A program made the position numbers and the translations under genes. A stretch of DNA of 64,000 nt, from positions 124,001 through 188,000 of the forward strand of contig NZ_PUIA01000051.1 in assembly GCF_002967715.1 (NCBI RefSeq). The letters are read 5' to 3'. The notes beneath the pieces were generated by a model. That model was not told the DNA's origin. It worked only from the letters and a program-made list of their open reading frames with translations, and made no database searches. Every line of letters begins with the position of its first letter. Position 1 is the stretch's first letter. This document shows, piece after piece, positions 45,287-54,480 of the stretch. Origin of the DNA: Blastopirellula marina. Its GTDB lineage: Bacteria > Planctomycetota > Planctomycetia > Pirellulales > Pirellulaceae.

Positions 45287-46239
45287 GCAATGCTCTCGCG
45301 GAACAGCGCACTAATCGACTCGTCGTTATGAATCCGCTTGATCGCCTCACCTAGAAGGGGGGCAACTGATAGCACACGCATATTGGTGAGCAGGTCCTGC
45401 GATTTCTGTGGAATGGTGTCGGTCAGAATCAGTTCTTTGATAGGCGCGGCCTGCAAGTAAGCGACGGCTGGCCCACACAGAACACCGTGCGTGGCGGCAA
45501 TGTAAATCTCTTTCGCACCGGCCTTGTGAACCTCTTTGGCCGCGCCGCAGATCGAGCCGGCGGTACTGATCATGTCGTCGAAGATGATCGCCGTCTTGCC
45601 TTGTACGGGCCCACCAATAATGTTCTTCGAGGTGGTCTCGCTGGCGCTGGTTCGCCGCTTGTCGACGATTGCCAACTTCCCATCCAAACGACGATTGTGG
45701 TTTACGGCGCGTTTAATGCTGCCGGCATCAGGGCTGACAACGCATAAATCTTCAGTCGGAATACCTAAGCCCAGGAAGTAATGATTCAGCACCGGCGAAG
45801 CATTCAAGTGATCGACCGGAACGTTGAAAAAGCCCTGGATCTGAGCGGCATGCAGGTCCATCGTCAGCACACGATCGGCACCGGCACTGGTGATCAGATC
45901 GGCGACCAGCTTGGCTGTAATCGGGACGCGTCCTTCGTCTTTGCGGTCCTGGCGTGCGTAGCCGTAGTAAGGAATAACCGCTGTGATTCTCTCGGCACTG
46001 GCACGCCGACAACTGTCGATCATGACCAGCAATTCCATGAGATTATTGTTCACCGGGGGACAGGTCGGCTGCACGAGAAACACATCCCGACCGCGGACAT
46101 CCTCCTCGATCTTGCATTGGATTTCGCCGTCTGGAAACTCGCCCAGGGTAACGCGTCCCAGTTTCAAGTGCAGGAAGTTGCAGACATCTTCCGCAAGCTT
46201 GGGATTGGCGCGACCGCTGAAGATTTTGATCTCACGCAT
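45283..46239 (-). CDS. prs: ribose-phosphate pyrophosphokinase
   Basis: 318 residues, full length. MREIKIFSGRANPKLA opens the first domain. RQDRKDEGRVPITAKLVADL (key RQDRKDEGRVPI, about 96-107) is the catalytic flexible loop, DLHAAQIQGFFNVPVDHL (DLHAAQIQGFF, about 130-140) the metal-binding part, and IIFDDMISTAGSICGAA (DDMISTAGS, about 220-228) the PRPP signature. The enzyme makes PRPP from ribose-5-phosphate and ATP for nucleotide, His and Trp synthesis. Its 3' end overlaps groES by four bases, and it lies next to the GlmU-type gene as in many bacteria. Confidence 0.96.
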   Translation of the reverse strand: MREIKIFSGRANPKLAEDVCNFLHLKLGRVTLGEFPDGEIQCKIEEDVRGRDVFLVQPTCPPVNNNLMELLVMIDSCRRASAERITAVIPYYGYARQDRKDEGRVPITAKLVADLITSAGADRVLTMDLHAAQIQGFFNVPVDHLNASPVLNHYFLGLGIPTEDLCVVSPDAGSIKRAVNHNRRLDGKLAIVDKRRTSASETTSKNIIGGPVQGKTAIIFDDMISTAGSICGAAKEVHKAGAKEIYIAATHGVLCGPAVAYLQAAPIKELILTDTIPQKSQDLLTNMRVLSVAPLLGEAIKRIHNDESISALFRESIA

Positions 46240-46324
46240 GACGTAAACTGGGTAACCGGCTGAGAGTTGTCGATAAAGGTGCTACAAACCAAGAAAGGGG
46301 CAGGTGCCCCTCAAACCGCTTCCG

Positions 46325-47077
46325 TCAGGACTTATTGTAACCAATTTCCGCCATCACACGCTCCACCTCCGCTAATTGCTCGCGAGAGTTGATGCTGTAC
46401 GCCTCGCATGCCTTCAGGACGGGTAGTGCGTCCACTTTGTCTCCCAGCCCCTTGAGAATCTTGGGGCAATCGGTGAGATAGTATTCTCCCTGGGCGTTAT
46501 TACTCGTAAGCCGAGCAAGCGCCTCGACCAGTCGCGGAGCCTGGAACACGTAGGTGCTCATGTTGACTTCAGTGATACTACGCTGCTGGGGCGTAGCGTC
46601 TTTTTCTTCGACGATCCCCTCAAAAATGCCGGAATCATCACGAACAATGCGACCCAGGCCGGTGGGATCGTCTCGCTTGAGCGTCCCCAACAGACAAGCA
46701 TGGCCATCGGCCTCGAAGGCCTCGAACAACTCTCCAAGGGAGGAAGCCTGGACCAGCGGCGAGTCTCCCGCCAACACAACGACACTGCCGTCGGTAGATT
46801 TCAACTCATCCAGACACATCTGTACGGCGTGCCCAGTCCCCAACTGTTCCTTTTGCTCGACGAAAACAACATCGTCGTGCGACGCAAGAGCCTGCTGAAC
46901 GTCTTCGGCTCGATATCCGACGACGCAAATGATCTTCTCGACCCCGACTTCGCGCAGCGCGTTCAGGACATACTCGATCATCGGACGCCCTAAAACTGGA
47001 AACAGCACCTTGGGCATCTCCGACTGCATTCTGGTCCCTTTACCAGCAGCCAGAACAACTGCAATCCGCTTTCCCAT
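46325..47077 (-). CDS. GlmU-type UDP-N-acetylglucosamine pyrophosphorylase domain
   Basis: 250 residues from ATG 47077; the frame runs upstream to 47188 but the family begins MGKRIAVVLAAGKGTRMQ. Motifs LAAGKGTRMQSEMPKVLFPV (key GKGTRM, PKVLFP), QLGTGHAVQ (about 81-89) and LAGDSPLV (about 103-110) define a sugar-nucleotidyltransferase of GlmU type, including the UDP-GlcNAc features EVNMSTYVF and NAQGEYYLTD. The C-terminal left-handed beta-helix acetyltransferase of bifunctional GlmU is absent, so GlcN-1-P acetylation must be done elsewhere. It lies 85 bases upstream of prs, the usual glmU-prs order. Confidence 0.85.
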   Translation of the reverse strand: MGKRIAVVLAAGKGTRMQSEMPKVLFPVLGRPMIEYVLNALREVGVEKIICVVGYRAEDVQQALASHDDVVFVEQKEQLGTGHAVQMCLDELKSTDGSVVVLAGDSPLVQASSLGELFEAFEADGHACLLGTLKRDDPTGLGRIVRDDSGIFEGIVEEKDATPQQRSITEVNMSTYVFQAPRLVEALARLTSNNAQGEYYLTDCPKILKGLGDKVDALPVLKACEAYSINSREQLAEVERVMAEIGYNKS

Positions 47078-47461
47078 GTCGCCTACTCGCTTCGAGCTCA
47101 TAGCATTTATGACCAATGGACAGGGCAGAGATCCGTCCGCAAACGGTGGCATCTTGGCATTTTTTGGTCCGGAGTTCCAGAGGCACAAACCCCCTCCACA
47201 AAAAACGAATCGACCGGAACCTATTTAAACGTCAAGACTTAGGAATCCAACAAGAAAATTTAACGATCGTAACGGTTCCTCGGGCTACTACCCACCTGAG
47301 TCATTTGTCAGCGGAATTAAATTGGGCGTCTGGAATTTGCTTTCAACCCGAAAGTTGAATACCATAACGTGCGGAACAGACAAGTCTTATCCCCCGCATT
47401 CTTACCCAGACGGAAGAGGTGCCCTGGTCGCTGCTGGACGGTTAGGGCCCAGGAAGATTTT

Positions 47462-48997
47462 ATGGCTGATCTTACCGCTGAAGAATTTGCGCAGCGCGTT
47501 ATCGACTTTAACCTTCTCGAACACCGCCAGGTCGAACAGGTCTGGAGTGAATTAGGAACCCGGGAAGTATCGCTCGGCGAATTCCAAAATCTGATGCTCC
47601 GCAAAGAGCTGTTGACCAATTACCAGGTCGAACGCGTCGTCAAAGGTCTGCGAACAGGCTATTTCTACGGTGACTACAAGGTTCTGTACATGATCGGTAC
47701 CGGGACCTTCGCCCGCGTTTTCCGCACGGTCCACAAAGACACCGGCAAAGTGGTCGCCGCCAAGGTGTTGCGGCGGCGCTTCAGCGAAGACCCCAAGCGT
47801 GCCTCGCAGTTCATGACCGAAGGCGAACTCGGTAAGGGTCTGCGACACCCGAACATTTGCCCGATCTACGAGGTGCACTCGGAAACGTCGATGCACCAGC
47901 ACGGTACCAGCTACTTCCTGATTATTGAGTTCATCGAGGGCCAAAACCTGCGCGACCTGCTGCGAATTCGGGGAAAATTCAGCCCGAAAGAAGCCACGCA
48001 GCTGATGATCGATATCACCTCGGGGCTGGCCTACGCTGCCGAACGTGGCCTGACCCACCGCGACTTGAAGACCTCGAACGTGCTTATCTCGTCGCGTGGC
48101 CGTGCCAAGCTGGTCGACTTTGGTTTGGCCGCATTTGCCGAACAAGTCAGCGAAGATGGCCAGGCATCGAACCCGCGAACGGTCGACTATGCCGGTCTCG
48201 AAATCGCGACCAATGCTCCTCGGGACGACCCTCGCAGCGACATCTACTTCGCCGGAGCGATTTACTACCACATGCTTACCGGCGTGCTTCCTCTGTACGA
48301 AACGCGCGATCGGCAGAAGCGTCTGGCCGCCAGCCGTTACCTGAACATCGAGCCCATCGCCAAGGTCGCTCCCGACCTGCCGCGTTCGGTGGCTTCGGTT
48401 TGTTTGAAGGCGATGGAAACGAATCCAGATCGACGCTATCAAACGAACGGCCAAATGCTCATGGACCTGAAAATGGCCGCCAAACGGCTGGAACTCGGCG
48501 ACGATTCCACCGCTGGTGAGATCCGTGGAAAGCTTGAAGCTCAGAACGAGGCCCGGATTGCCAAGCAGTTTGAAGGCTACAACAAGACGATCATGATCGT
48601 CGAATCGAACATGGACATGCAGAATATCCTGCGTGATCGCCTAAAGAAGTACGGCTACCGCGTCCTGGTCATCAGCGATCCCCAGCGAGCGCTGAGCCGT
48701 TTCGCCGAAGATACCTCACCGGCCGATATCATCGTGTTCAGCGCGATCGATATGGGCCAGGCTGCCTTGGAAGGCTTCAACCAGTTTGCCGAAGACATCC
48801 ACACCAAGGATAAACCGGCGATTTTGATCGTTAAGGAACGCCAGACAGCGATCCGTGAAGCCGCCCAAATGGGCGAAAACCGGGCTATCATGACGATGCC
48901 GGTCAAAGTTCGCGAACTTCGAAAGTTGATTCACGAACTGCTGAAAGACCCGCTCGATCCTGAAGAAGCGGATGCCGAGACCGAAGCAGCCCAGTAA
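47462..48997 (+). CDS. Ser/Thr protein kinase with C-terminal pseudo-receiver domain
   Basis: 511 residues from ATG 47462. Residues 1-70 are a helical module with LLTNYQVERVVKGLRTGYFYGDYKVL (key LTNYQVE, YFYGDYKVL), common in planctomycete kinases. The Hanks kinase spans about 71-345 with GTGTFARVF loop, ATP Lys101, HRDLK with Asp201, and DFGLA with Asp219, so it should be active. Residues about 377-495 resemble a response-regulator receiver, but the phosphorylatable Asp position reads VFSA, and the N-terminal acidic pair is VESN, so phosphotransfer is unlikely. It is cytoplasmic with no membrane helix, unlike most bacterial kinases of this class. Confidence 0.85.
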   Translation: MADLTAEEFAQRVIDFNLLEHRQVEQVWSELGTREVSLGEFQNLMLRKELLTNYQVERVVKGLRTGYFYGDYKVLYMIGTGTFARVFRTVHKDTGKVVAAKVLRRRFSEDPKRASQFMTEGELGKGLRHPNICPIYEVHSETSMHQHGTSYFLIIEFIEGQNLRDLLRIRGKFSPKEATQLMIDITSGLAYAAERGLTHRDLKTSNVLISSRGRAKLVDFGLAAFAEQVSEDGQASNPRTVDYAGLEIATNAPRDDPRSDIYFAGAIYYHMLTGVLPLYETRDRQKRLAASRYLNIEPIAKVAPDLPRSVASVCLKAMETNPDRRYQTNGQMLMDLKMAAKRLELGDDSTAGEIRGKLEAQNEARIAKQFEGYNKTIMIVESNMDMQNILRDRLKKYGYRVLVISDPQRALSRFAEDTSPADIIVFSAIDMGQAALEGFNQFAEDIHTKDKPAILIVKERQTAIREAAQMGENRAIMTMPVKVRELRKLIHELLKDPLDPEEADAETEAAQ

Positions 48998-49004
48998 TTC
49001 AGGG

Positions 49005-49877
49005 CTACTTCGCAGGCTTGGGAATCGCGACCCCCATGTCCTTCAGCATCATCTTCATGTCTTCCCAAACATCCTTCTTTGCCGAAGGGTTCCGCAGCAA
49101 ATACGCCGGGTGGTACGTCACAACCACCTTGCTGCCACGGTATGGATGAAACTGGCCGCGTAGCTTACCGATCGGGGCCGTTGACTGAAGCAGGTTCGAA
49201 ATCGCAAATCTTCCCAGGCACACGATGTACTCTGGCTGGACGATTTCTAACTGTCTCTCAAAGTAGGGACGGCAGTTCTCGTTTTCTTCAGTGGTGGGAT
49301 TCCGATTCCCAGGCGGACGACATTTGAGCGTGTTGAGGATGTACACGTCCTCTCGCTGGAATGTGCATGCCTCGATGATCTGCGTCAGCAATTTACCTGC
49401 TCGCCCCACGAATGGTTCACCCAGACGATCCTCGTCCGCTCCGGGAGCTTCGCCGAAAAATGCGATCCGGGCTTTCGGGCTTCCCACGCCAAAGACCGTC
49501 TGCGTGCGCGTTTTCGCCAATTCTGCGCAAAGCGTACATCCTGCCACGGTTGCTCGAAGCTGATCGAGTTCTTCCTGCCGCTTCGCCGCCGAAAGCTTGG
49601 CATACGCCGCTGGCCATGGCTCGTCGGAAGAACTCGGAAGCACCGGCATCGCAGCAGGTTTGACCGCGGGTTTTGCCGCGGAAATAGTCTCCGTCTTCTT
49701 CGGCTTGGGCATCTCGCTGACTCCTTGCGTTACAGGCATTTCCGGTTCGTTTGGGGGTGATGCGACGGGCGTGCTGGGTAGCTCAAGTGCCGCTTGCCTG
49801 GCAAGAAACTGCACACCGGACGAGCGCCAGGCCTGGGCCTGTTGAAGAAGAACTCGGCGAATTTCAGGCTCGTCCAT
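49005..49877 (-). CDS. uracil-DNA glycosylase, family 4/5
   Basis: 290 residues. A Pro/Ser/Lys-rich N-terminus (about 1-90) is followed by the 4Fe-4S glycosylase core: [12 protein letters not shown] (about 111-122), [19 protein letters not shown] (key [20 protein letters not shown]), then [13 protein letters not shown] and [10 protein letters not shown], with Cys residues as cluster ligands, and [14 protein letters not shown] (key YHPAYLL, about 265-271). This enzyme excises uracil from DNA in base excision repair. The low-complexity N-terminal half is longer than in most relatives and may bind partners. Convergent with the kinase gene, seven bases apart. Confidence 0.87.
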   Translation of the reverse strand: MDEPEIRRVLLQQAQAWRSSGVQFLARQAALELPSTPVASPPNEPEMPVTQGVSEMPKPKKTETISAAKPAVKPAAMPVLPSSSDEPWPAAYAKLSAAKRQEELDQLRATVAGCTLCAELAKTRTQTVFGVGSPKARIAFFGEAPGADEDRLGEPFVGRAGKLLTQIIEACTFQREDVYILNTLKCRPPGNRNPTTEENENCRPYFERQLEIVQPEYIVCLGRFAISNLLQSTAPIGKLRGQFHPYRGSKVVVTYHPAYLLRNPSAKKDVWEDMKMMLKDMGVAIPKPAK

Positions 49878-50061
49878 GCCGGATGCTGCGGAGTTGGATT
49901 TGTCGCTGGGTACTGAGAATTCACGCAGGAATGGGAACGCTAAGAAGTTTTCCCTTACTCAGGCGAGACCTAGCACGTAAAATGAAGTTAATCCATATTA
50001 GGGTAAGTAATTCATGCTTTCCTGTCATCCATACTCGCACCCCTGATTGAATTCTGCCCCT

Positions 50062-51519
50062 ATGGCGGTACCCCAAGTAGTTATCATCGGTCGCCCGAAC
50101 GTCGGTAAATCCAGCATCTTTAACTGGCTTGCCGGGCGACGGCTGGCCATTGTCGACGACGTCGCAGGCGTCACCCGAGACCGTATGGTCCATCTCCAGA
50201 AGTGGAACGAACGCTTCTTCGAGATCGTTGATACCGGCGGTATTGGCGTGAATGACGTCGATAATCTTACCGACGAAATCGAACGCCAGATCCAAATCGC
50301 CATCGACTCGGCCGATGTCATCCTGTTCGTCGTCGATGTTCGCAGCGGCATGCTTCCGTTGGATCAAAAAGTCGCACAGCGTCTACGAAAGATCGACAAA
50401 CCGGTCGTGCTGGTCGCCAACAAAGCTGACGCACCGCACATGGATGTCGAAGCCGACCAGTTCTATCGGCTCGGTCGCGGCAAACTGGTTGCCGTCAGCA
50501 CCCTGCAAAATCGCAACAAGACCGACCTGCTCGATGTGATCGCCGATCGCCTGCCGGACACGGAAGCTTCGCAAGATTCCGAAGGCGAGCATGAAATGAA
50601 GGTCGCCATCGTCGGTCGACGAAATGTCGGCAAGAGCACCTTCGTCAATACGCTTGCCCAGGCCGAACGCATGATCGTCAGCGAAGTTGCCGGTACGACC
50701 CGAGACAGCGTCGACGTTCGCTTCGAGATGGACGGTAAGTCGTTCGTCGCGATCGATACGCCTGGCCTCCGTCGCCGGGTGAGCGTAAAGACCGACATAG
50801 ACTACTACAGCACCCACCGTGCCGAGCGCAGCATCCGCCATGCCGACATGACGCTGATGTTCTTCGACGCCTCGCAGCAGATCAGCAAGGTCGACAAGCA
50901 ACTGGTCCGCTATATCAGCGACGAGTTCAAGCCGTGCATCTTCGTGGTCAATAAGTGGGACCTGTACAACACCCAGATGCCAACCGAGCGTTGGGCGACG
51001 TACCTGCACGAGACGTTCCCCATGATGTCGCACGTGCCGATTGCATTTATCACCGGCAAAACGGGCAAGAACGTCAAAACGCTGCTTAATCACGCCCAGA
51101 TGCTGTACAAGCAATCGCTGTCACGCATCAGCACCGGCGAACTGAACCGGATCTTGAAAGAGATTGTGGCCCACCATCCGCCACCACTGCATAAAAATCG
51201 TAAGCCGAAGATCTACTACGCCACGCAAGTTGGGGTGCAACCTCCAACCTTCGTGCTGATGGTGAATATGCCCAAGGCATTTTCGCAGAGCTATCAGCGA
51301 TACTTGATCTCTTCGTTCCGCGATGCGGTCCCCTTCCCGGAAGTCCCAATCAAGCTTTACCTGAAGAAGCGTGAGTCCGCAGACGAACGGGACGATTTCG
51401 GTAAAGTCGGCAAGGCAGACGACGACTCCGAGCATTCCGATGAATTCCTGCCGGAAATCGACGAAGCGGGCGACAGCTCGATTGTCGAACAGTACGACGA
51501 CGCCAACGAAGAAGCCTGA
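50062..51519 (+). CDS. der: GTPase Der (EngA)
   Basis: 485 residues from ATG 50062; a TTG five codons upstream is less likely. Two tandem GTPase domains: G1 GRPNVGKSS at about 9-17 and G1 GRRNVGKST at about 184-192, each followed by TPG-type G3 motifs (VDTGG and DTPGL) and NKAD / NKWD G4 motifs. The C-terminal KH-like domain runs from about 360. The last 40 residues are an acidic, low-complexity tail beyond the usual end. Der is essential for 50S ribosome assembly. It is divergent from the uracil-DNA glycosylase gene. Confidence 0.95.
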   Translation: MAVPQVVIIGRPNVGKSSIFNWLAGRRLAIVDDVAGVTRDRMVHLQKWNERFFEIVDTGGIGVNDVDNLTDEIERQIQIAIDSADVILFVVDVRSGMLPLDQKVAQRLRKIDKPVVLVANKADAPHMDVEADQFYRLGRGKLVAVSTLQNRNKTDLLDVIADRLPDTEASQDSEGEHEMKVAIVGRRNVGKSTFVNTLAQAERMIVSEVAGTTRDSVDVRFEMDGKSFVAIDTPGLRRRVSVKTDIDYYSTHRAERSIRHADMTLMFFDASQQISKVDKQLVRYISDEFKPCIFVVNKWDLYNTQMPTERWATYLHETFPMMSHVPIAFITGKTGKNVKTLLNHAQMLYKQSLSRISTGELNRILKEIVAHHPPPLHKNRKPKIYYATQVGVQPPTFVLMVNMPKAFSQSYQRYLISSFRDAVPFPEVPIKLYLKKRESADERDDFGKVGKADDDSEHSDEFLPEIDEAGDSSIVEQYDDANEEA

Positions 51520-51594
51520 CCCGCTGCGGGGCAAATCGCTTCTTTTAGTTAGGAAACCTTGGCGAGATTTCTCGTAATTTCGTACGTGGAGTGC

Positions 51595-51618
51595 CATGTC
51601 CACATCTGCGTGGACATG
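51595..51618. terminator. inverted repeat between der and ald
   Basis: Perfect 9-bp dyad CATGTCCAC (51595-51603) / GTGGACATG (51610-51618) with a six-base loop, followed by TTT. It may end the der transcript or act upstream of ald. T-run is short, so function is uncertain. Confidence 0.45.
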
Positions 51619-51693
51619 TTTCAATAGCGAGTGCCCCTCTTATCCATTTGCGCATCGCACACCGCCTGTTGAAACACACGTAGGGACAACCAG

Positions 51694-52800
51694 ATGATCG
51701 TTGGCATTCCCAAGGAAATTAAAAAAGACGAGTACCGCATCGCCATTTTGCCGGTCGGTGCCGAGGAACTGGTTCGCGCCGGGCATACCGTCATCATCGA
51801 GAAAGACGCCGGGATTGGCTCAGGCTTAACCAACGAGCAATACCTGGAAGCAGGCGCTCAGCTGGTCGACTCGCCTGCGGCAGTCTTCGCCCAGGCTGAT
51901 ATGATCCTCAAGGTCAAAGAGCCTCAGCCAGAAGAGTTCCCGCTGATCCGACCCGGCCAGATCGTCTTCACCTACTTCCACTTCGCCGCCAGTCGCGAGT
52001 TGACGCAAGGAATGATCGATTCCGGTTCGATCTGCCTGGCCTACGAAACACTTCGTGATCGCCGCGGTACCCTGCCACTACTCACCCCCATGAGCGAAGT
52101 CGCCGGGCGGATGAGCATCCAGGAAGGGGCTAAGTACCTGGAAAAACCGCAGATGGGTCAAGGTATCCTCCTGGGCGGTGTGCCAGGCGTTGCCCCGGCA
52201 CATATCACGATCCTCGGTGGTGGTATCGTGGGGGCGAACGCCGCCAAGATCGCCGCTGGCTTCAACGCCGACGTCAACATTCTCGATATCAACATGGACC
52301 GTTTGCGTTACCTCGATGACGTGATGCCCCCGAATGTCAACGTGCTGTTCAGCGATCGTCACGTGATTCGCCACCAACTGCAACTGGCCGACCTGGTGAT
52401 TGGGGCCGTGTTGATTCCTGGGGCGAAAGCCCCCATGCTGGTATCACGTGAAGACCTCAAGCACATGAAGCCTGGCAGCGTGATCATCGACGTCGCCGTC
52501 GACCAAGGTGGCTGCATCGAAACCTCGAAACCAACTTCCCACAGCGATCCCACCTACCTGGTCGACGACGTGCTACACTACTGCGTCGCCAACATGCCAG
52601 GTGCCGTGGGACGCACCAGCACATTCGCCTTGTGCAACGTCACCCTCCCCTGGGCACTTCGCCTGGCGAACGAGGGAATCGAGAAGTCGCTGGCCGCCTC
52701 GCCAGAGCTTCTTACCGCCCTGAATATCCACTCCGGCAAAGTTACCAACCAGGCAGTTGCCGGTACCTTCGATCTCCCCTACCACCCCCTGACTGTTTAG
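51694..52800 (+). CDS. ald: alanine dehydrogenase
   Basis: 368 residues. Opens MIVGIPKEIKKDEYRIA, the Ald/PntA N-terminus. FTYFHFAASRELTQ and ETLRDRRGTLPLLTPMSEVAGRM (key PLLTPMSEVAGRMS) carry the pyruvate-binding residues; the NAD-binding Rossmann loop is ILGGGIVGANAAKIA (about 172-186). SVIIDVAVDQGGCIET and the C-terminal VPGAVGRTST (written here NMPGAVGRTST) complete the family. Interconverts alanine and pyruvate plus ammonia with NAD, linking nitrogen and carbon metabolism. It is followed after two bases by mtnA, so co-translation is likely. Confidence 0.95.
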   Translation: MIVGIPKEIKKDEYRIAILPVGAEELVRAGHTVIIEKDAGIGSGLTNEQYLEAGAQLVDSPAAVFAQADMILKVKEPQPEEFPLIRPGQIVFTYFHFAASRELTQGMIDSGSICLAYETLRDRRGTLPLLTPMSEVAGRMSIQEGAKYLEKPQMGQGILLGGVPGVAPAHITILGGGIVGANAAKIAAGFNADVNILDINMDRLRYLDDVMPPNVNVLFSDRHVIRHQLQLADLVIGAVLIPGAKAPMLVSREDLKHMKPGSVIIDVAVDQGGCIETSKPTSHSDPTYLVDDVLHYCVANMPGAVGRTSTFALCNVTLPWALRLANEGIEKSLAASPELLTALNIHSGKVTNQAVAGTFDLPYHPLTV

Positions 52801-52802
52801 AC

Positions 52803-53909
52803 ATGAGCACTTCCTCACCTCAAACGACTGCCCCCGATCCGATTCGTTTTGTCGGGGAAGCGGACGGCCATCTCGTTCTGATCGATCAAACCAAGTTGCC
52901 GGTCGACCTGGTTCACGTCGAATGCCGCGATGTCGAAACCGTGTGGGAAGCCATCAAGATGCTGCGAGTCCGGGGAGCACCGGCCATTGGCATCGCTGCC
53001 GGGTACGGGGTGATCGTCGGACTACAAACGGCCACCGAAGCGTCGCCGGAAGAGTTCGAGGCCCGCTTCCACGAAGTGGTCGAATACCTGGCAGGCAGCC
53101 GCCCTACCGCGGTCAACTTGTTCTGGGCCCTCGATCGCTTGAAGGCCACCTACGCCGCCGAGAAAGCCGCAGGCAAATCCCCCGCCGAGATCCATCAGGC
53201 TCTGCTGGCCGAAGCACGCTTCATCCATGAAGACGATCGCCAGGTCTGCCGCGCCATCGGTCGCCATGGCTCCGAGCTCATCCAGTCCGGCAACGGGATC
53301 CTCACCCACTGTAACGCTGGCGGCCTGGCCACGGCCGACTACGGCACGGCCCTGGCAGTCATGTTTACCTGCCACGATCAAGGAAAGGCCATCCACGTCT
53401 ACGTCGACGAAACACGACCGCTACTGCAAGGCTCGCGTCTCACCGCGTGGGAACTGGTACAGCGTGAAATTCCCGCCACGCTCATCTGCGACAACATGGC
53501 CGCCCAGGTTATGAAAGAAGGACGCGTAAACGCCGTGATCACCGGCGCGGATCGCATCGCCGCCAACGGGGATTCGGCCAACAAGATCGGCACGTACGGC
53601 GTGGCCCTGCTGGCCAAAGCCCACGGCATTCCGTTCTACATCGCCGCACCGATCAGCACGTTCGATCTCACGCTTCCCAATGGCGATGGCATCCCCATCG
53701 AACAGCGCGACGCCGTTGAGATCATCCACGGCATGGGCAAGCAGACGGCCCCGGAAAACGTCCAGGTCTACAACCCAGCGTTCGACGTGACCCCAGCCGA
53801 ACTGATCGCCGGGATCATCACTGAGAAAGGGGTCATCTCACCGGTAACCCCAGAGAACATCGCCCAAACGATTGGCGGTTATCACCCTTCCGGACCCCCT
53901 CTCCCTTAG
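52803..53909 (+). CDS. mtnA: methylthioribose-1-phosphate isomerase
   Basis: 368 residues from ATG 52803, two bases after the ald stop. Family features: IKMLRVRGAPAIGIAAGYG (key RGAPAIGIAAGYG, about 58-70), SRPTAVNLFWAL, NGILTHCNAGGLATADYGTAL (key THCNAGGLAT) with the catalytic Cys, YVDETRPLLQGSRLTAWEL (ETRPLLQGSRLTAWEL) and VITGADRIAANGDSANKIGTY (key GADRIAANGD). It isomerises methylthioribose-1-phosphate to the ribulose in methionine salvage. The C-terminal end is covered by an inverted repeat. Confidence 0.95.
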   Translation: MSTSSPQTTAPDPIRFVGEADGHLVLIDQTKLPVDLVHVECRDVETVWEAIKMLRVRGAPAIGIAAGYGVIVGLQTATEASPEEFEARFHEVVEYLAGSRPTAVNLFWALDRLKATYAAEKAAGKSPAEIHQALLAEARFIHEDDRQVCRAIGRHGSELIQSGNGILTHCNAGGLATADYGTALAVMFTCHDQGKAIHVYVDETRPLLQGSRLTAWELVQREIPATLICDNMAAQVMKEGRVNAVITGADRIAANGDSANKIGTYGVALLAKAHGIPFYIAAPISTFDLTLPNGDGIPIEQRDAVEIIHGMGKQTAPENVQVYNPAFDVTPAELIAGIITEKGVISPVTPENIAQTIGGYHPSGPPLP

Positions 53910-53940
53910 AAGGGAGAGGGTTAGGTTGAGGGATCTATTC
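53897..53940. repeat. intergenic palindromic repeat (REP-like)
   Basis: CCCTCTCCCTT and AAGGGAGAGGG form a 10-11-bp palindrome overlapping the mtnA stop, followed by a TTAGGTTGAGGG tail. A diverged copy with the same halves and tail pattern is at 63766-63806. It could act as a terminator; the spread suggests a dispersed element. Confidence 0.5.
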
Positions 53941-54387
53941 TCGGCATCCGAGCTGCTCACGTCGCGGCTTAGGAAACCGTTCACCGTTGATGTAGCAAAT
54001 CCCGGCACGGAAGAACATTTCACCAAACCACCAGTTCTCGTCCGTGCCTTCCGCAGGCGGAAACTCGCAGGAGGTGTGATAGGTCCACACACCATTGGGA
54101 TCATATTTCTGAAGGGTCTCTATTACAGTACGGACGTATTCTTCGCTGAGAATCGTATCATTGTAGATCCCGCCGCACACGTGATAACAATCGTCGAAGT
54201 CACTGCCGACTCCGAAGTCTTCTCCTACTTGCCATCTGCTTCCTAGAGCCGACTCAATTCCCTCTTGAATTCGAGATATTTCATCTTGAAATCTCTCCTC
54301 GTCGTCATCGGTCGGCAGGTCAATCTTTTCAAATGCTTTGTGATATTCGACCGTAAAGTCATCATTCGGCAAGACAACGAATTTCAT
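53935..54387 (-). CDS. acidic soluble protein, unknown
   Basis: 150 residues, acidic, without signal or membrane segment. Features: an N-terminal KFVVLPNDD strand, a long helix with many Glu and Asp (about 20-50), and a Trp/Tyr-rich C-terminal half including VWTYHTSC and NWWFGEMFF. Resembles the small acidic proteins often found as immunity or orphan genes, but I cannot name a family. It lies between glnA and mtnA as a lone gene and is AT-richer than its neighbours, consistent with acquisition. Confidence 0.6.
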   Translation of the reverse strand: MKFVVLPNDDFTVEYHKAFEKIDLPTDDDEERFQDEISRIQEGIESALGSRWQVGEDFGVGSDFDDCYHVCGGIYNDTILSEEYVRTVIETLQKYDPNGVWTYHTSCEFPPAEGTDENWWFGEMFFRAGICYINGERFPKPRREQLGCRE

Positions 54388-54422
54388 GAATGATTGCCCG
54401 CTCGGCCCTAGTCAAGAAAGGC

Positions 54423-54464
54423 TGAGTGCCCACACTTAACTGGAAGTCGCGGGCACTCATTTTT
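54423..54464. terminator. hairpin after glnA
   Basis: TGAGTGCCC (54423-54431) pairs with GGGCACTCA (54451-54459), 9 bp, with a run of T after it on the plus strand and A before it. It lies 17 bases past the glnA stop on the minus strand, where its U-tract is weak. Confidence 0.5.
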
Positions 54465-54480
54465 AAACGTAAAACCTCTG

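Noticed and set aside
38640..54387. The two small acidic lone genes as a toxin-immunity pair
   Set aside because: They are 15 kb apart, share no similarity by eye and no toxin gene lies next to either.
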